NCBI GenBank assembly: GCA_907165275.2
Contig: OU015650.1
Location: 3,068,001 to 3,132,000 of the forward strand
DNA: 64,000 nt
Direction: 5' to 3'
Source of the DNA: Zygaena filipendulae
Taxonomy: Eukaryota > Arthropoda > Insecta > Lepidoptera > Zygaenidae
The notes under the pieces are model-generated. The model saw nothing but the letters and a program-made list of their open reading frames with translations. It searched no databases and was not told the origin of the DNA. This document shows, piece by piece, positions 11,466 to 22,650 of the stretch. Each line of letters starts with the position of its first letter. The first letter of the stretch is position 1. A program made the position numbers and the translations under genes.

Positions 11466-12269
11466 TGATAAATAATAATAATCCACTTCACAAAATAAAT
11501 AAACAAAAATATAAATAAAAGAAAGAAATAGAAAGACCACTGTCTCACTACTAAAAAAAGTCAGTTGCGACACCAATAAGCTCTTTCGGGCTTAAGTGTC
11601 TTGTTATGCTGTTAATGTATTGGTTTTTTTTAAGGAAATAAATAAAAATAAAACAAAATCTCGAAAAATACGTCACCTATGAAGTCGAAAGGCAGTTTAT
11701 GGACATTTCACGAAGTTCCCGGGGGTTTACCTAAATTAACTCGGGTAAAACTGCGAGAAACGGCTAGTGTTTTTAGGTATCTACTTACCGGCGATGCTCC
11801 AAAGGCAAAATATGGTGAAATTTGATAGTTTATGATGTGGCCAATTATTAGATGTCAAAATTAGCCAGATCAGTTCAGCCATTTTTCGAGTTTTAGCGAG
11901 ACAAACGAACAGCATTTAATTTTTATATACATATAGAGAAGATGTACGTAGGTACGTAGGTAGGTAGGTGTAAATATTTTCATTTACCACCATTTTTACC
12001 ACTATTGCATTAACATTCAACAACTGTCAATAGTGGTTAGATATTTCTGATTCTGACATGCTAATAATTTCATATGTATGGACCTACCTACATTCATACA
12101 TAGTATGTATAAATGTGTGTCTTTGAAATACGTTTAGTAATTCGTATGAGACCGTCAACCTAGGACACATACATACATAACTCTATTCCGGGGGAATGAA
12201 AATGAATTTAGGTCATGGAGTTTTTACACAAGTAAAGGTAAAGTAGGTACCTACATTTAACAGCAGATA

Positions 12270-12620
12270 TACAACGTGTTAATGAATTAACTGAAAACCT
12301 GATACACCCGATTCGAAAAAGAAACAATAATATGATTAAAATATGTTTTATGTCGAAAAAATTTATACTTTAAAAGTTATTCAACATTAGTTTGGAGGTG
12401 ACCTATCTACAAAATTCAAAGCGCTAGGCCCGCGCCTACCAGTTCGATGTTTTTTTCTGCGGGCGGCGTACGCGCCAAATATTGTATTATAAATAATTTA
12501 GACATGGGCTAGTAAAAATGAAAAAAATATAACCTGTATTAAAACATAGTGCGATCGATTCGCTAGTTGATTCTGAGCAAACTACTTTCTAGTTTTCAGT
12601 TAATTCATTAACACGTTGTA
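12270..12620 (-). mobile_element. 351-bp TA-flanked MITE, copy 2
   Basis: Same inverted ends and interior as the copy at 9892-10240 but in reverse orientation, again flanked by TA. The copies differ at scattered positions and small indels. The two lie 2.0 kb apart, so they could pair as inverted repeats. Confidence 0.88.
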
Positions 12621-13049
12621 TAGGAGCACAACATTATATTCAAATATGTAGTTCTATACTCCCAAAAAACCTAATAACAACTGCACAACAGTAGTATTCA
12701 AATTATTGTTAGCATCGTAAGCGTCAACGTTATCAAAACATTTATAAAAATAATATCATAATGAAACCATGATCAATCTTTAAAATTACCACAAATGAGA
12801 TTTCACGATGACGATTCAGTTAGCTTCTCATGACCACAGAACAGAAAGTAACAGATAGAAGGGACATCAAGTTAGTTTAGTATGAAAACAGATGAAAATT
12901 AGTGTCGCCGGGTGATTTTTGCACACAAAACTATTCATCACACACTAAAACATTCACTAACGCAAAGAAATGTATTAAACATGTGCATGCTGTGCCGATC
13001 TTTTAATTGAGGCAGCGCCATAATTTTTTTATTATAATATCCAATTTGA

Positions 13050-13122
13050 TATCACTACCAATGTTACGGTGTATTTATGCTTTGTTGGTCGTTCTAATGA
13101 ATAAATAAATAAATAAACGCTT
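13050..13122 (+). mobile_element. short LINE-like tail with (AATA)n end
   Basis: Sequence ending GTTCTAATGAATAAATAAATAAATAAACG, resembling the tail of a truncated retroelement. Confidence 0.4.
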
Positions 13123-13818
13123 TGTGGTTATGTTTTTACTAAGTTACTGTATTCAAAATTCACAGTTTTGGGAATATTGTGGTAAATATACTTGGGATGG
13201 CAACAAAAGAAGTTTTGGGCAAATGCTTTAACTTCCTTATCAACGGTAGAGCGCCTTAATTTATTTGCTCTGTGTTCACAACAATCAGAAAACCTTGTTG
13301 CATAGAAATGATCACTTTGAATGTGTAGCACACATATCTACACACACAGCAGCACTATGTGGATACCTAGCTGATGCTGACTGTACCTACTATTCTGTTA
13401 ATTATCTATGAATGATCATCAAATAGTTTATAACTTTATATCTACAAAATTTATAAAATGACATAATATACATTTTATTTGTAAATTAATGAATCAAATA
13501 AGAATCGCAATTTGCAAATATGACATTTTTTATTATCAATGTTTATAAAATTGTAAATTATTTTACCGTCTAGGTCCTGCCATCTAGTGTAATATGCTTG
13601 AATTTTATTATAAACATACACCTTTGTACTTCATGCAGAATTTGCAACAAAACTACATAGGTGAAAAACAATTTTAGTTAGTTTTAAGGGAACTAGAGGA
13701 CGCTAAATAAGGTAGTTGATAAAACATTTAAAAAATAGGTCGTAGAATGATCTCTTAAAACAGTTTTTGGTGGAAATTGCAGATGGCGTTTTCGTCATTT
13801 ATTTTTATGTCTGTATTG

Positions 13819-13905
13819 AAACTACCTGTGCCCTGTGGTTTCACCCGTGTAAAACGCTTTTATACAAAAACGATTTCCCAGTTCGATTTGCGAAGCAGAA
13901 TTTTT
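13819..13905 (-). repeat. CCGCGG repeat, decayed fragment
   Basis: TACCTGTGCCCTGTGGTTTCACCCGTGTAAAACGC followed by TTTCCCAGTTCGATTTG, a worn copy of the long subfamily. Confidence 0.6.
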
Positions 13906-14159
13906 ATTCGCAGTTCATTATATGCAAAGTGATAGTGCTCAAGAAAAAAAGGAGAATGAGAGAAAGATTAAGAAAAGTAAAGTAGGTAGGTAAGTACCTA
14001 CCTATCATATTTATAAGTAAGATAAAAAAATATCGAGAGTTCTATCACATCAATAGTAAAAAAGGAGATAGTGACTACCTATCATAAATTATCGCCTTTT
14101 GTGGAGACATGCTATGTGGCCTTCAAATTACCCAGTGCTCATCTTATATTTATATCTAT

Positions 14160-14291
14160 ACATACTAACTATACAGAGGTACAGTTTGTGTCGTTGTAGG
14201 GGGTAATCTCTAGATCTACTGAACCGATTTTGAAAATTCTTTTACCAATAGAATGCTACAGTCACGGGAGAAACCGCGGGGGAACAGCTGC
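14160..14291 (+). repeat. CCGCGG repeat copy, short
   Basis: Contains GTAGGGGGTAATCTCTAGATC and ends GAAACCGCGGGGGAACAGCT. The same subfamily occurs at 43906-44119 and 21655-21843. Confidence 0.8.
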
Positions 14292-14489
14292 TGGAATTGT
14301 GTAAATTTGGTGTCTATGGTGATTTCGTAACCTATTCCTTTAAATTACTTCTTCTTCTTCTTTTTTCAGTATGGCAACAGACGGCTTGGATAGGTAGGCG
14401 CACTATTCATGCCAATGTCAGAGAAAACAGTGGAAAATTATTACAAAAAGCAATTAAGTATTTGTTAGGACAGAAAATTCAAATTACTT

Positions 14490-14690
14490 ATATGTGACAA
14501 TTATTCTCTGACAGCTGATAGTTACTGTCAGCTCGCTGTCAACCTACGCACACACGCACAACACGTGTACAATTACGTTCAAGCTGGCCATCTTTACTTG
14601 TGGGAAAGTACTTGAAGCAGTTCATTTACCTACCGCATGGAGTGTCACCGGGCTGGCCAGATACTCGTGCTGAATTCGTAAAATCCATAA
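14490..14690 (+). repeat. about 200-bp dispersed block, copy 1
   Basis: Shares GACAGCTGATAGTTACTGTCAGCTCGCTGTCAACC, CACGTGTACA, CAAGCTGGCC..CTTTACT and GAAAGTACTTGAA.CAGTTCATTT with 43163-43380. A MITE or other non-coding repeat lying 300 bp upstream of EST-A. Confidence 0.75.
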
Positions 14691-14855
14691 ACAGATCGAA
14701 GACTCCTTTCACAAGGGAACCCTAAACAATGTGTACCTACGTATCAAAATATCATTCTACCTAACTTTAACTATAACTATAACTTTATCTCAAACAACAA
14801 CAAAATACTCATCTTTACACTTGGCAACGTAAATCGATAAAAAGAGATCAAACTC

Positions 14856-14906
14856 AGATAAGAAAAAATATGATAAAAAGCATATCGCCAGTAATAATCG
14901 TCATTT
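14856..14906 (+). promoter_or_regulatory. putative core promoter of EST-A
   Basis: A GATA-like site (AGATAAG, 14856-14862) is followed by a TATA-like box TGATAAAAAG (14871-14880). An initiator-like TCATTT (14901) lies 30 nt after that box, which fits arthropod TATA-Inr spacing. The putative start site would be about 90 nt before the ATG. Similar elements precede EST-B and, less neatly, EST-C. This is inferred from motifs only. Confidence 0.35.
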
Positions 14907-14992
14907 AGCAGCTTCTACTGCAGATGTTGCTAAATGTGATCCGTCAATAACTGAAAATAAATGTGTAACAAATAAAATAGTTGGATTTTACC

Positions 14993-17733
14993 ATGAATTT
15001 TCTGGTGACAGCTTGTGTTTTGCTTTTTGTACACAAAATACAATGTGTAAATGTAAAGGTGGATCCTTTAGTACATACAGATCAAGGTTTAGTCCGTGGT
15101 CAGAAAGCCACTGATGGTGATTATGCATATTTTCTAGGAATACCATATGCTAAAGTTGATTTGGAAAATCCCTTTGGAGTGAGTATTTTTGTAGTGTATT
15201 CAACAAAAACAAATGTGAAATTAAGGTCAAGTTTCAAGTTTCAACAGAACATGATAAAAGTAAAAAGATCAAAATTATAGCTTAGTCCTATTAAAATCTT
15301 TCTTTATTAAAAAGGGTTTTTCGTTTAGTTACAGTAAATTAGGGTACATGCAGACTATATAACATACCTAACACGTTTCAGATAATGTAGACACTGAAGT
15401 CTGAATGTTATGACAACGTTATATAAATAAGTCACGTTAGTTTTTTTTGTTTTTGTGTTGTTATTTAAAAGTACAACAGTCGCTGCCGCAGCTAATAAAG
15501 CATCCTCTCAGCGACGACATTGTGGATAGCATAGCACTGAAGAACGAGAAACGACAATGGTTATACAACATTTTTTACTATATTGCATTGTTATTCTAAT
15601 CTGTACAGTATTTTTTTATGTTGCAATGTTGAATAACAAGATTGCATAATGTAGACGTATTATATAACACAGGTTAGCTAATATGTTACATAATCTGTAC
15701 GCACCCTTAGAATATACAGCAGCCAAATGTACCTAGACAAGATAATAAAATATTAGGTATAAGCCTCTGCCTTCTCCTACGCGACGGTACAGAGGTGTGA
15801 GTTTATGTTCCCTAAGTATGTACATATCGAGTTTTTGTAATAAAATTATTTCTTTCTTTCATTTTCGCAGCCTGTGCTGCCTCACCATGGCTTTGGTGAT
15901 GAAATATTCAATGCGTATGATGGATCTAGAAATTGCCCGCAACCGGAATATTCATTTAACCATCGTTTCGAAAATCAAGATTTGGACTGTCTCATACTTA
16001 ATGTTTTCACACCTAACTCAGCAAGCACCAGAAACCCTTTGCCCGTTCTAGTTTATGTGCACGGGGGTGGTTTTTTCGCTGGAAGTATTGAAGAGTACGG
16101 TATACCCAATGTTGTAAAAGAAGGAGTTGTAGTTGTACTCATGAATTATCGTTTGGGACCATATGGATTTATGTGTGTAGATTCACCACTGGCCTCCGGT
16201 AACCAAGGGCTCAAAGACCAGTACGAAGCTCTGCTATGGGTGAAGAGAAATATTGCCGCTTTTGGAGGGAACCCGTACAACATAACATTGGGAGGCCCTA
16301 GCGCTGGAAGTGCTTCTGTGCTTTTGCATCTGTATTCTCCTAGAGCTAAACTCTACCATAAAATTATAGCGCAAAGTGGCGCAGGCTTACAAAGAATAGA
16401 TAGTGGCGATAATGATGCAATAAAATTAGCAGAGCATCTTGGTCTCAATACTACTGATACAGAACAAGCTATAAGATTCCTTTCATCCACATCACACGAT
16501 TTAGTTATCGGCGCTGTTACTGATTTGGGTATTGTAACGAGACCTTGTGTTGAAAGGTCTTATAGTGACATTGAACCGTTCGTTATCGCCGATTCTTTTT
16601 CACTGTCGAACGAACAAAAAGTGAGAAATACACCCATTCTGATTGGAAACACAAACATGGAATATAAAACGTATCCCAACACGGCGGACAGTAGCTGCGG
16701 AGGTGATTTCTTCTACTGCACTGTCTTGAGTAACTTCGACATGGAAGATAGTATGGCGCGGGAAGCAGCGGATATAATAAGGCATTTTTACTTGGGAGAC
16801 ACATCACTAACTTCGGATATTCAGTCAGAGTTGGGCAAATTTATGACTGATTTTGTATTTAATCATCCGATACAGAGGGCAATAGACAATTTGGTTAGTG
16901 AAAATGCAAACCCTATTTATGAATATGTGTTTAGTTACGGAGAAACTGGCGCACAACATTCGGATGATCTGATATACTTGTTTGAAAATGATTACGATAC
17001 AGATGAGAAGAAAATAGTGAGCCAACGCTTGAACAAGTTGTATGCTAACTTTATTAAGTATGGGTAAGTATTAAGCAATATTATAGTAAGTCTAATTTTC
17101 AAATATCAACTTTTATAATGGGTAAATTAAATAACATCAGACAGCTACTGAAATTGTTATATTTATGATCAAGATTGCTGAAAAAAATATTAAAGTCAAT
17201 AAAATCATTCTCAAATTAAACAATTATAGTTTGGACAAGTATCGAATTGCTTAGGAAGGAAAAAATACAGTAGTATAAATCCTTAGCGTATCGTGATAGT
17301 AAAAAGTAATAGAAGAGATAGAACATTGTGATCCCATTGCACTTTTTGCCTATGTGTGTGACCGTTAGATATCTAAAAATATTTGTATAGCAAGATATAT
17401 AATAATAATAATAATAATTTATTTTATTCACAATATAACCAAAACTAAGTACATTACAGTGTAGGTATTTCGATTAGTTATTCTTATAGATATGAGCACT
17501 GTATACACTGTATACATATATAATTAAATAGCAAGATTATTTTCAGGAATCCTACGCCTGAAGTCACTGAATTATTGCCAATCAAGTGGGAACCCGTCAC
17601 CGAAGACAAAAGACCCTATTTAGATATAAATACCGAATTGCAAGTGAAAAGCAGGTTTAGCAATGAGAGAATGGCCTTTTGGGACCTATTCTATGCTATA
17701 TATGGAAGATACAAAAAAGTTGCTAATGCATGA
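14993..17733 (+). CDS. EST-A: secreted carboxylesterase (CCE family), 3 exons
   Basis: Join 14993..15178, 15871..17063, 17547..17733 gives 521 aa. Introns have GTGAGT/CAG and GTAAGT/CAG borders (phase 0 after NPFG; phase 2 inside the Gly of KYG). The ATG at 14993 precedes a hydrophobic signal peptide (about residues 1-18, ending IQC), so the product is probably secreted. Visible esterase motifs: QGLVRG (31-36), FLGIPYA, DCLILNVF, oxyanion hole HGGGF (126-130), nucleophile elbow GPSAG with Ser206, acid Glu326 in GNTNMEY, and His425 in GAQHSDDLIYLF. The triad is complete; the usual Glu before the nucleophile Ser is Pro here. The fold is the alpha/beta-hydrolase of carboxyl/cholinesterases, which cleave carboxylic esters such as odorants, hormones or plant toxins; the true substrate is unknown. 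A variant poly(A) signal ATTAAA lies at 17769. The TTG-led extension upstream of 14993 is not a plausible start. Confidence 0.93.
15179..15870 (+). other. EST-A intron 1 (692 bp)
   Basis: Phase-0 intron with GTGAGT donor and a pyrimidine-rich acceptor ending in CGCAG. I see no coding remnant in it. The corresponding introns are 200 bp in EST-B and 80 bp in EST-C, so this one has expanded or the others have shrunk. Confidence 0.85.
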
Positions 17734-17774
17734 CTGGGAAGCTTTTGAACAAAATATTAACAGTATTAATTAAA

Positions 17775-19160
17775 CAAATTTCATTTGTTTCTTCTGCGTC
17801 TCATTTCCTTTCCCAATACAATGGGAATATTTTTTTGTTAGATAAAATTTGATATTACTCTATTTTAATAATATAAAATTTTAATCGTTAAGCTCACGAC
17901 CATTTCATAAAAATATCTATATTCTTCATTTTTAAGCCTGTTGAAAAGATGCTTCTATGTCAACTATCTAACCATACACTCTAGGACTCGACATAAACAT
18001 TTTATACATATTAAGGGAAATCATTTCGGTCAAACGAGGAAGGTTTAGGTATACTATATGTAATTTGTCAAGATTTTGTGTAAATTGGTTGAAATCCTTA
18101 TACTTAATGGAAAATGCGAAAGTGTCTGTTTGTTTGTTACACTGTCACGCCTTAACAGCTCAACCGATCATGATGAAATTTTACACCCACGTTTTAATGG
18201 GTACAAAAAAGGACTTGCGGTACTTTTTACCTCGAGATTCCCGCAGGATCTCCGAAATTAACGCGGGTGAAGTAGCGGGGAACAGCTAGTAGAGTAAAAA
18301 TAAATGCATGTAGCTCATGACCGTCTTTATGAATTTTACACTGTTTATAGTTGCCATGTAGCTGTAGGTATGTACCTATGTTCTGAAAGAATTAACGAAA
18401 TCTAGACACGTGGTAGCGCGTCCAAGCCAAGTTCATCATTTCGAGGTACTTTTGACCCTTTCATAACTCGAAGCCTATTTACCTACATACATGAAATTTG
18501 GCACCTTTAGCTTGTCTAGAATCCATTTTTTTATAAATTTAAGTAATATAGTTACTGATATATTAACATTTAAAAACTGTCATCTTTGTGACTGACTGAT
18601 TGATTTGATAAAAACTTTACCCACTTCTGTCGTCTGCCTTTGTATATTGATTAGTATCAACAAAGTAATAACTAAGTTAAGTATGAGAGTATAGATGAAT
18701 ATACATAATATAATAATTTTGTTCCATAAATCGTATAATTAAGATTGTTGAGGATAAGTTTTATGCCAGTTTAAATCACGCTGAATGCTGATGCTTACAC
18801 AAATACACAGCACGGGACTGGCAACGGGGTGCGGCACGAGCGGGGACAAGGACCTGGAATCGATACAAAGGTGGCGGATTGAGAGACAGTCACGGTAATA
18901 ATGACTATACCTAGAAAAAGTAATGATATCCCATCAAAAATATAAACGTCAAACTGGAAGCCAAGTTCAGTATTAAGCATAGACTTGGTTGTCAACTTCG
19001 CCGCCAAAAGACATGAGATCTAAATAGGTGCCAAGTTCTGTAAATAATTCTGAAATTTATTTTCAGCAGCATGCAACTTGGCTAGTTTTTGTTTCAGAAA
19101 AACAGCTTTAAATACTCAGTGTTAGGTTTCGATATCCACGATGAACATCATTGCATTATC
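17775..19160. other. EST-A to EST-B spacer
   Basis: Contains the CCGCGG copy at 18108 and, near 18925, ATATCCCATCAAAAATATAAAC, a diverged relative of the foldback element's outer end. No remnant of another esterase was found. Confidence 0.55.
18108..18291 (+). repeat. CCGCGG repeat copy between EST-A and EST-B
   Basis: Starts AAAATGCGAAAGTGTCTG and ends GGGGAACAGCTAGT. The two overlapping short frames across it are meaningless. Confidence 0.88.
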
Positions 19161-19167
19161 AGATACA

Positions 19168-19211
19168 TGATAAAATGATAAACTGCACATCACAAGAGCA
19201 ATCTGTCATTG
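19168..19211 (+). promoter_or_regulatory. putative core promoter of EST-B
   Basis: Two overlapping-style boxes TGATAAAA (19168) and TGATAAAC (19176) lie 30-38 nt before an initiator-like TCATT (19206), about 56 nt upstream of the ATG. A further GATA-type site, TATCAGATA, begins at about 19157. The layout matches that upstream of EST-A. Motif-based inference only. Confidence 0.35.
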
Positions 19212-19261
19212 AAACTTTGGCTTCAGACGCTGCTAGTAGAAAATAAAGTAATTTTAATATT

Positions 19262-22099
19262 ATGAAAGGGAAACAAGGCCTTTTAAATATGTTTGTTGTT
19301 ATTGGTGTGTTACTAGTTGTATCTAATGTACAATGTGTGAATACAAAAGTCGACCCTTTGGTATACCTAGATCAAGGATTAGTCCGTGGTCAAAAGGCTA
19401 CTGATGGCGATTACGCATATTTCTTAGGAATACCATACGCTAAGGTCGATTTGGATAACCCTTTCGGTGTAAGTACGTTTTTTATCGAACATTAATATAC
19501 AAAGATAGTTTTAATTTAAATACAATATATTTCACTTTGCTTTAGGTCAACTTAATACCAGAGCAATTCTGAAGTTTTAAGACACAATTTCATTTATTAT
19601 TTAATAATTTATACTTACCTATATTTATAAACAAATACGATATTAAATGACTTTAGTTGTGTTTCTAGCCATCAACACCACACCCGGGCTTTGAGGAAGA
19701 AATTTTCAACGCATATGATGGATCAATAAATTGTCCACAACCTGAATACTCAAATAGTAAATATTTCGGAAATCAAAATATTGACTGTCTTATATTGAAC
19801 GTCTTCGTCCCTAATTCAGCAAGTACTACAAATCCTTTACCAGTCTTGGTCTACGTCCACGGTGGTGGCTTTATTGCTGGAAGTATTGAAGAGTATGGTG
19901 TTCCTAATGTTGTAAAAGAAGGTGTAATTGTCGTACTAATGAACTATCGTTTAGGACCTTATGGATTTTTTTGTCTTGACACGCCTCTAGCCCCTGGCAA
20001 TCAAGGGCTCAAAGATCAGTACGAGGCATTACGCTGGGTCAGAAAAAACATAGCTGCCTTTGGAGGAAATCCGTACAATGTCACATTAGGAGGACTCAGT
20101 GCTGGAAGTCGCTCTGTTATATTTCACCTTTATTCTCCACAAGACAAGCTTTTTGATAAAATTATTGCTCAGAGTGGTGCAGGACTGGAAAAATCGGACG
20201 ATGGAGATCATTATGCCATAGCAACTGCAGAGTATCTTGGTTTTAATACAAGCGATACAGAAAAAGCTCTAGAATTTCTTGCTTCTACATCGCATGATTT
20301 GGTTATCGATGCTGTCACAAATTTGGGGTTAGATTTAAGACCTTGTATAGAAAGATCGTTTAGTGGAATAGAAAATATTATTACCAACGAAGCTTATCCT
20401 TTGTCAAATGAAGAAAAAGTAAAAAATACGCCTATTTTGATAGGACGCACAAGCAAAGAATATAAAACATATTCAAATATTATTGATGATAGTTGTCAAA
20501 ACAATATTTTTTACTGTACAATTGGATACCATTTTAATATGGATAAAATTCAGATACAAGATATAGGTGATACAATCATGCATTATTACTTAGGAGACCA
20601 ATCCCTGTCCTCAGGAGTTGAAGAGGAGTTGGCTGCTTTTATGTCTGATTTCAGATATAACCATGGAGTTCAGAGGGTTATAGATAGTTTATTGAATGAA
20701 AAAGCGAGTCCCATTTTTGAATACGTATTTAGTTACGGTGAGTCCGGTGCAAGTCATGCGGACGATTACTTATATTTGTTTCAAAACACTTACGATAATG
20801 AAGAACAGCAAATGCTGAGCGACCGCTTGGTATCCTTGTGGGCGAACTTTGTTAAATACGGGTAAGCTGTACTCAAAAATAAAAATATTTCAATAATATG
20901 ATACAGAGGGTACGAGTATAAGGTTAAACGTCGTCTCAAAAAAAATAATGATTTAATTTTGACGTAAAAAAATATATCCACAGAAGGCGCAAGTTGCCGT
21001 TACGCCAAAGGATCATACTCAAAAACCACAGGATCGATTTCAAAAATTGTTTCACCATTAGAATTTTAAATTATCCCTGAGTTACATAGGCTATATTGTA
21101 ACCCAGAATTTCTGCGGGAACTCCGAAATCAAGGCGGATGAAACCGCGGGGGACAGCTATCTAACCTTAGGGCCTCCTAATGTTAGATGTTGATAGTATA
21201 AAGGTCATTTATCCACGTTCATCTGCTATTTTATTTAAACTTTTCTCTCTGATTTTCATTTTTTTTATTATGTTTTTATAAGTAAGGTGCCACTCGATCC
21301 TCCTCCATTTTCACTTGACTTTAGAGTTCCCGTAGAAATTCCGGCATAAGAAGTAGGTATCCTATTACTCAGGAACATTGTAACTTCCTATAAGTATGAG
21401 AATTTTTAAAATCCGTTAGGTAGTTTTAGAGTTCACGGATTACAACAAACAAACAAAGACCAAACCTTTATCTTCATAATATTAGTATAGACATGTATCC
21501 AAATAACACTCTGTATAAGAACATAACATGTTACACGCCAAGGACCTTATCGCATAGCAATAAGGCTTATTTTGTATTAAAATTGACACTAATCCTTAAA
21601 TCTACTTGATTGATGAAACTGTACCTAAGTATATTATAATAATTACTATAATACTTTAAAGAGGGAAATTGCAAATTTGGATGTGGGGGGTAATCTTTGG
21701 AACTACTGAATCGCTACTATAACTTCTTTCACTTATAATATGACACTATGGTAACATAGGATAGGTACTTTTTATCCTGAAATAAGGAGTTCCCGCGGGA
21801 ATACCGAGGAGAACATGTGTGAAACCGCTGGGGACCAACTGGTTTTAGATGTATAAACTGCTTACTGCTTTCATAAAGTAAACAATATTCAATATTTTTT
21901 CAGGAACCCTACGCCTCAAGTCACAGAATTATTGCCAGTGATATGGGAACCTGTCAGTGATGATAACAGGCCTTATTTAGATATAAATAGCGATTTGCGT
22001 CTGGAACACAGGTTCCATTACGAAAGTATGGCCTTTTGGGACTTGTTTTACAAAGCTTATGGAAAATACCATAAACTTGCCCGTAGTTGTCAAATTTGA
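19262..22099 (+). CDS. EST-B: secreted carboxylesterase (CCE family), 3 exons
   Basis: Join 19262..19468, 19669..20861, 21904..22099 gives 531 aa. Exon 2 is 1193 nt, exactly as in EST-A, and both introns are at the same positions and phases, so the two are close tandem duplicates. A signal peptide spans about residues 1-25 (hydrophobic core LNMFVVIGVLLVV, ending VQC). Motifs: HGGGF oxyanion hole (133-137), GLSAG with Ser213, Glu333 in GRTSKEY, His432 in GASHADDYLYLF. The triad is intact, so an active secreted carboxylesterase is expected; the substrate is unknown. Intron 2 (20862-21903) is long and holds three pieces of the CCGCGG repeat. AATAAA lies at 22171, 72 nt after the stop. Compared with EST-A the C-terminus is about three residues longer and ends RSCQI. 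Confidence 0.93.
20862..21903 (+). other. EST-B intron 2 with inserted CCGCGG repeats
   Basis: Intron of 1042 bp (GTAAGC donor, TTTTTTCAG acceptor). It contains copies of the dispersed CCGCGG repeat at about 20990-21160 (+), 21280-21490 (-) and 21655-21843 (+). Most of the length difference from the other paralogues' intron 2 (483 and 347 bp) can be explained by these insertions. Confidence 0.8.
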
Positions 22100-22287
22100 A
22101 AAGAAACGCGCAAAATATTTGAATTTTATTACTGTTTATAGTAATATTATAGTTATTTATGATTTAAGTGAATAAAACAGATATTTCACAAAGATCGGTG
22201 ATCTAGAACACGAGCAATGCAAGAGTTTTTAGAGTTTTTTACGACCACCTTTTGCACGTTTATTATAGGTAAACGTACCTACCTATA

Positions 22288-22415
22288 CACTAGCTGTGTC
22301 CAGCGGTTTAACCTGCGTGAAATGCTTTATTAACAACTTTTTTCCGACTTGCGATTCAAATGAAACAGAGCCTACCTATATGTTGCTCCAAGTTTAGCTA
22401 TTTATGAAAACCGCA
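22288..22415 (-). repeat. CCGCGG repeat fragment
   Basis: Reads CACTAGCTGTGTCCAGCGGTTTAACCTGCGTG on the plus strand, i.e. the family in reverse. Lies just after EST-B, before the Tc1 element. Confidence 0.75.
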
Positions 22416-22650
22416 TATTGTTTATATTATATTTGCACAGTACATTTTTTTTACTGATGTTTGTAAAATTTCAAAATCGATAATATTTTATTTAAAATCA
22501 CGATAGAAAGTTTATCTTTAATGATAAAAAATATTATCTATATTACCTATTGTATTTCACAATCAACTACTGAACTGGTACCTAAATTACGTAGGTTTAC
22601 GTATACCTAAATGTTTACAGGTACTATGGTACGTAATTAATTAGTATCTA

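Larger units (their letters stand above)
12621..14159. other. no gene seen
   Basis: AT-rich sequence with a LINE-like tail (13050) and a worn CCGCGG fragment (13819). No protein-like frame. Confidence 0.55.

Noticed and set aside
14981..14992. Upstream extension of EST-A from TTG at 14981
   Set aside because: Needs a non-ATG start, while the ATG at 14993 gives a good signal peptide.
18795..19007. 70-residue minus-strand frame between EST-A and EST-B as a gene
   Set aside because: No domain; it spans a diverged piece of the foldback-element end.
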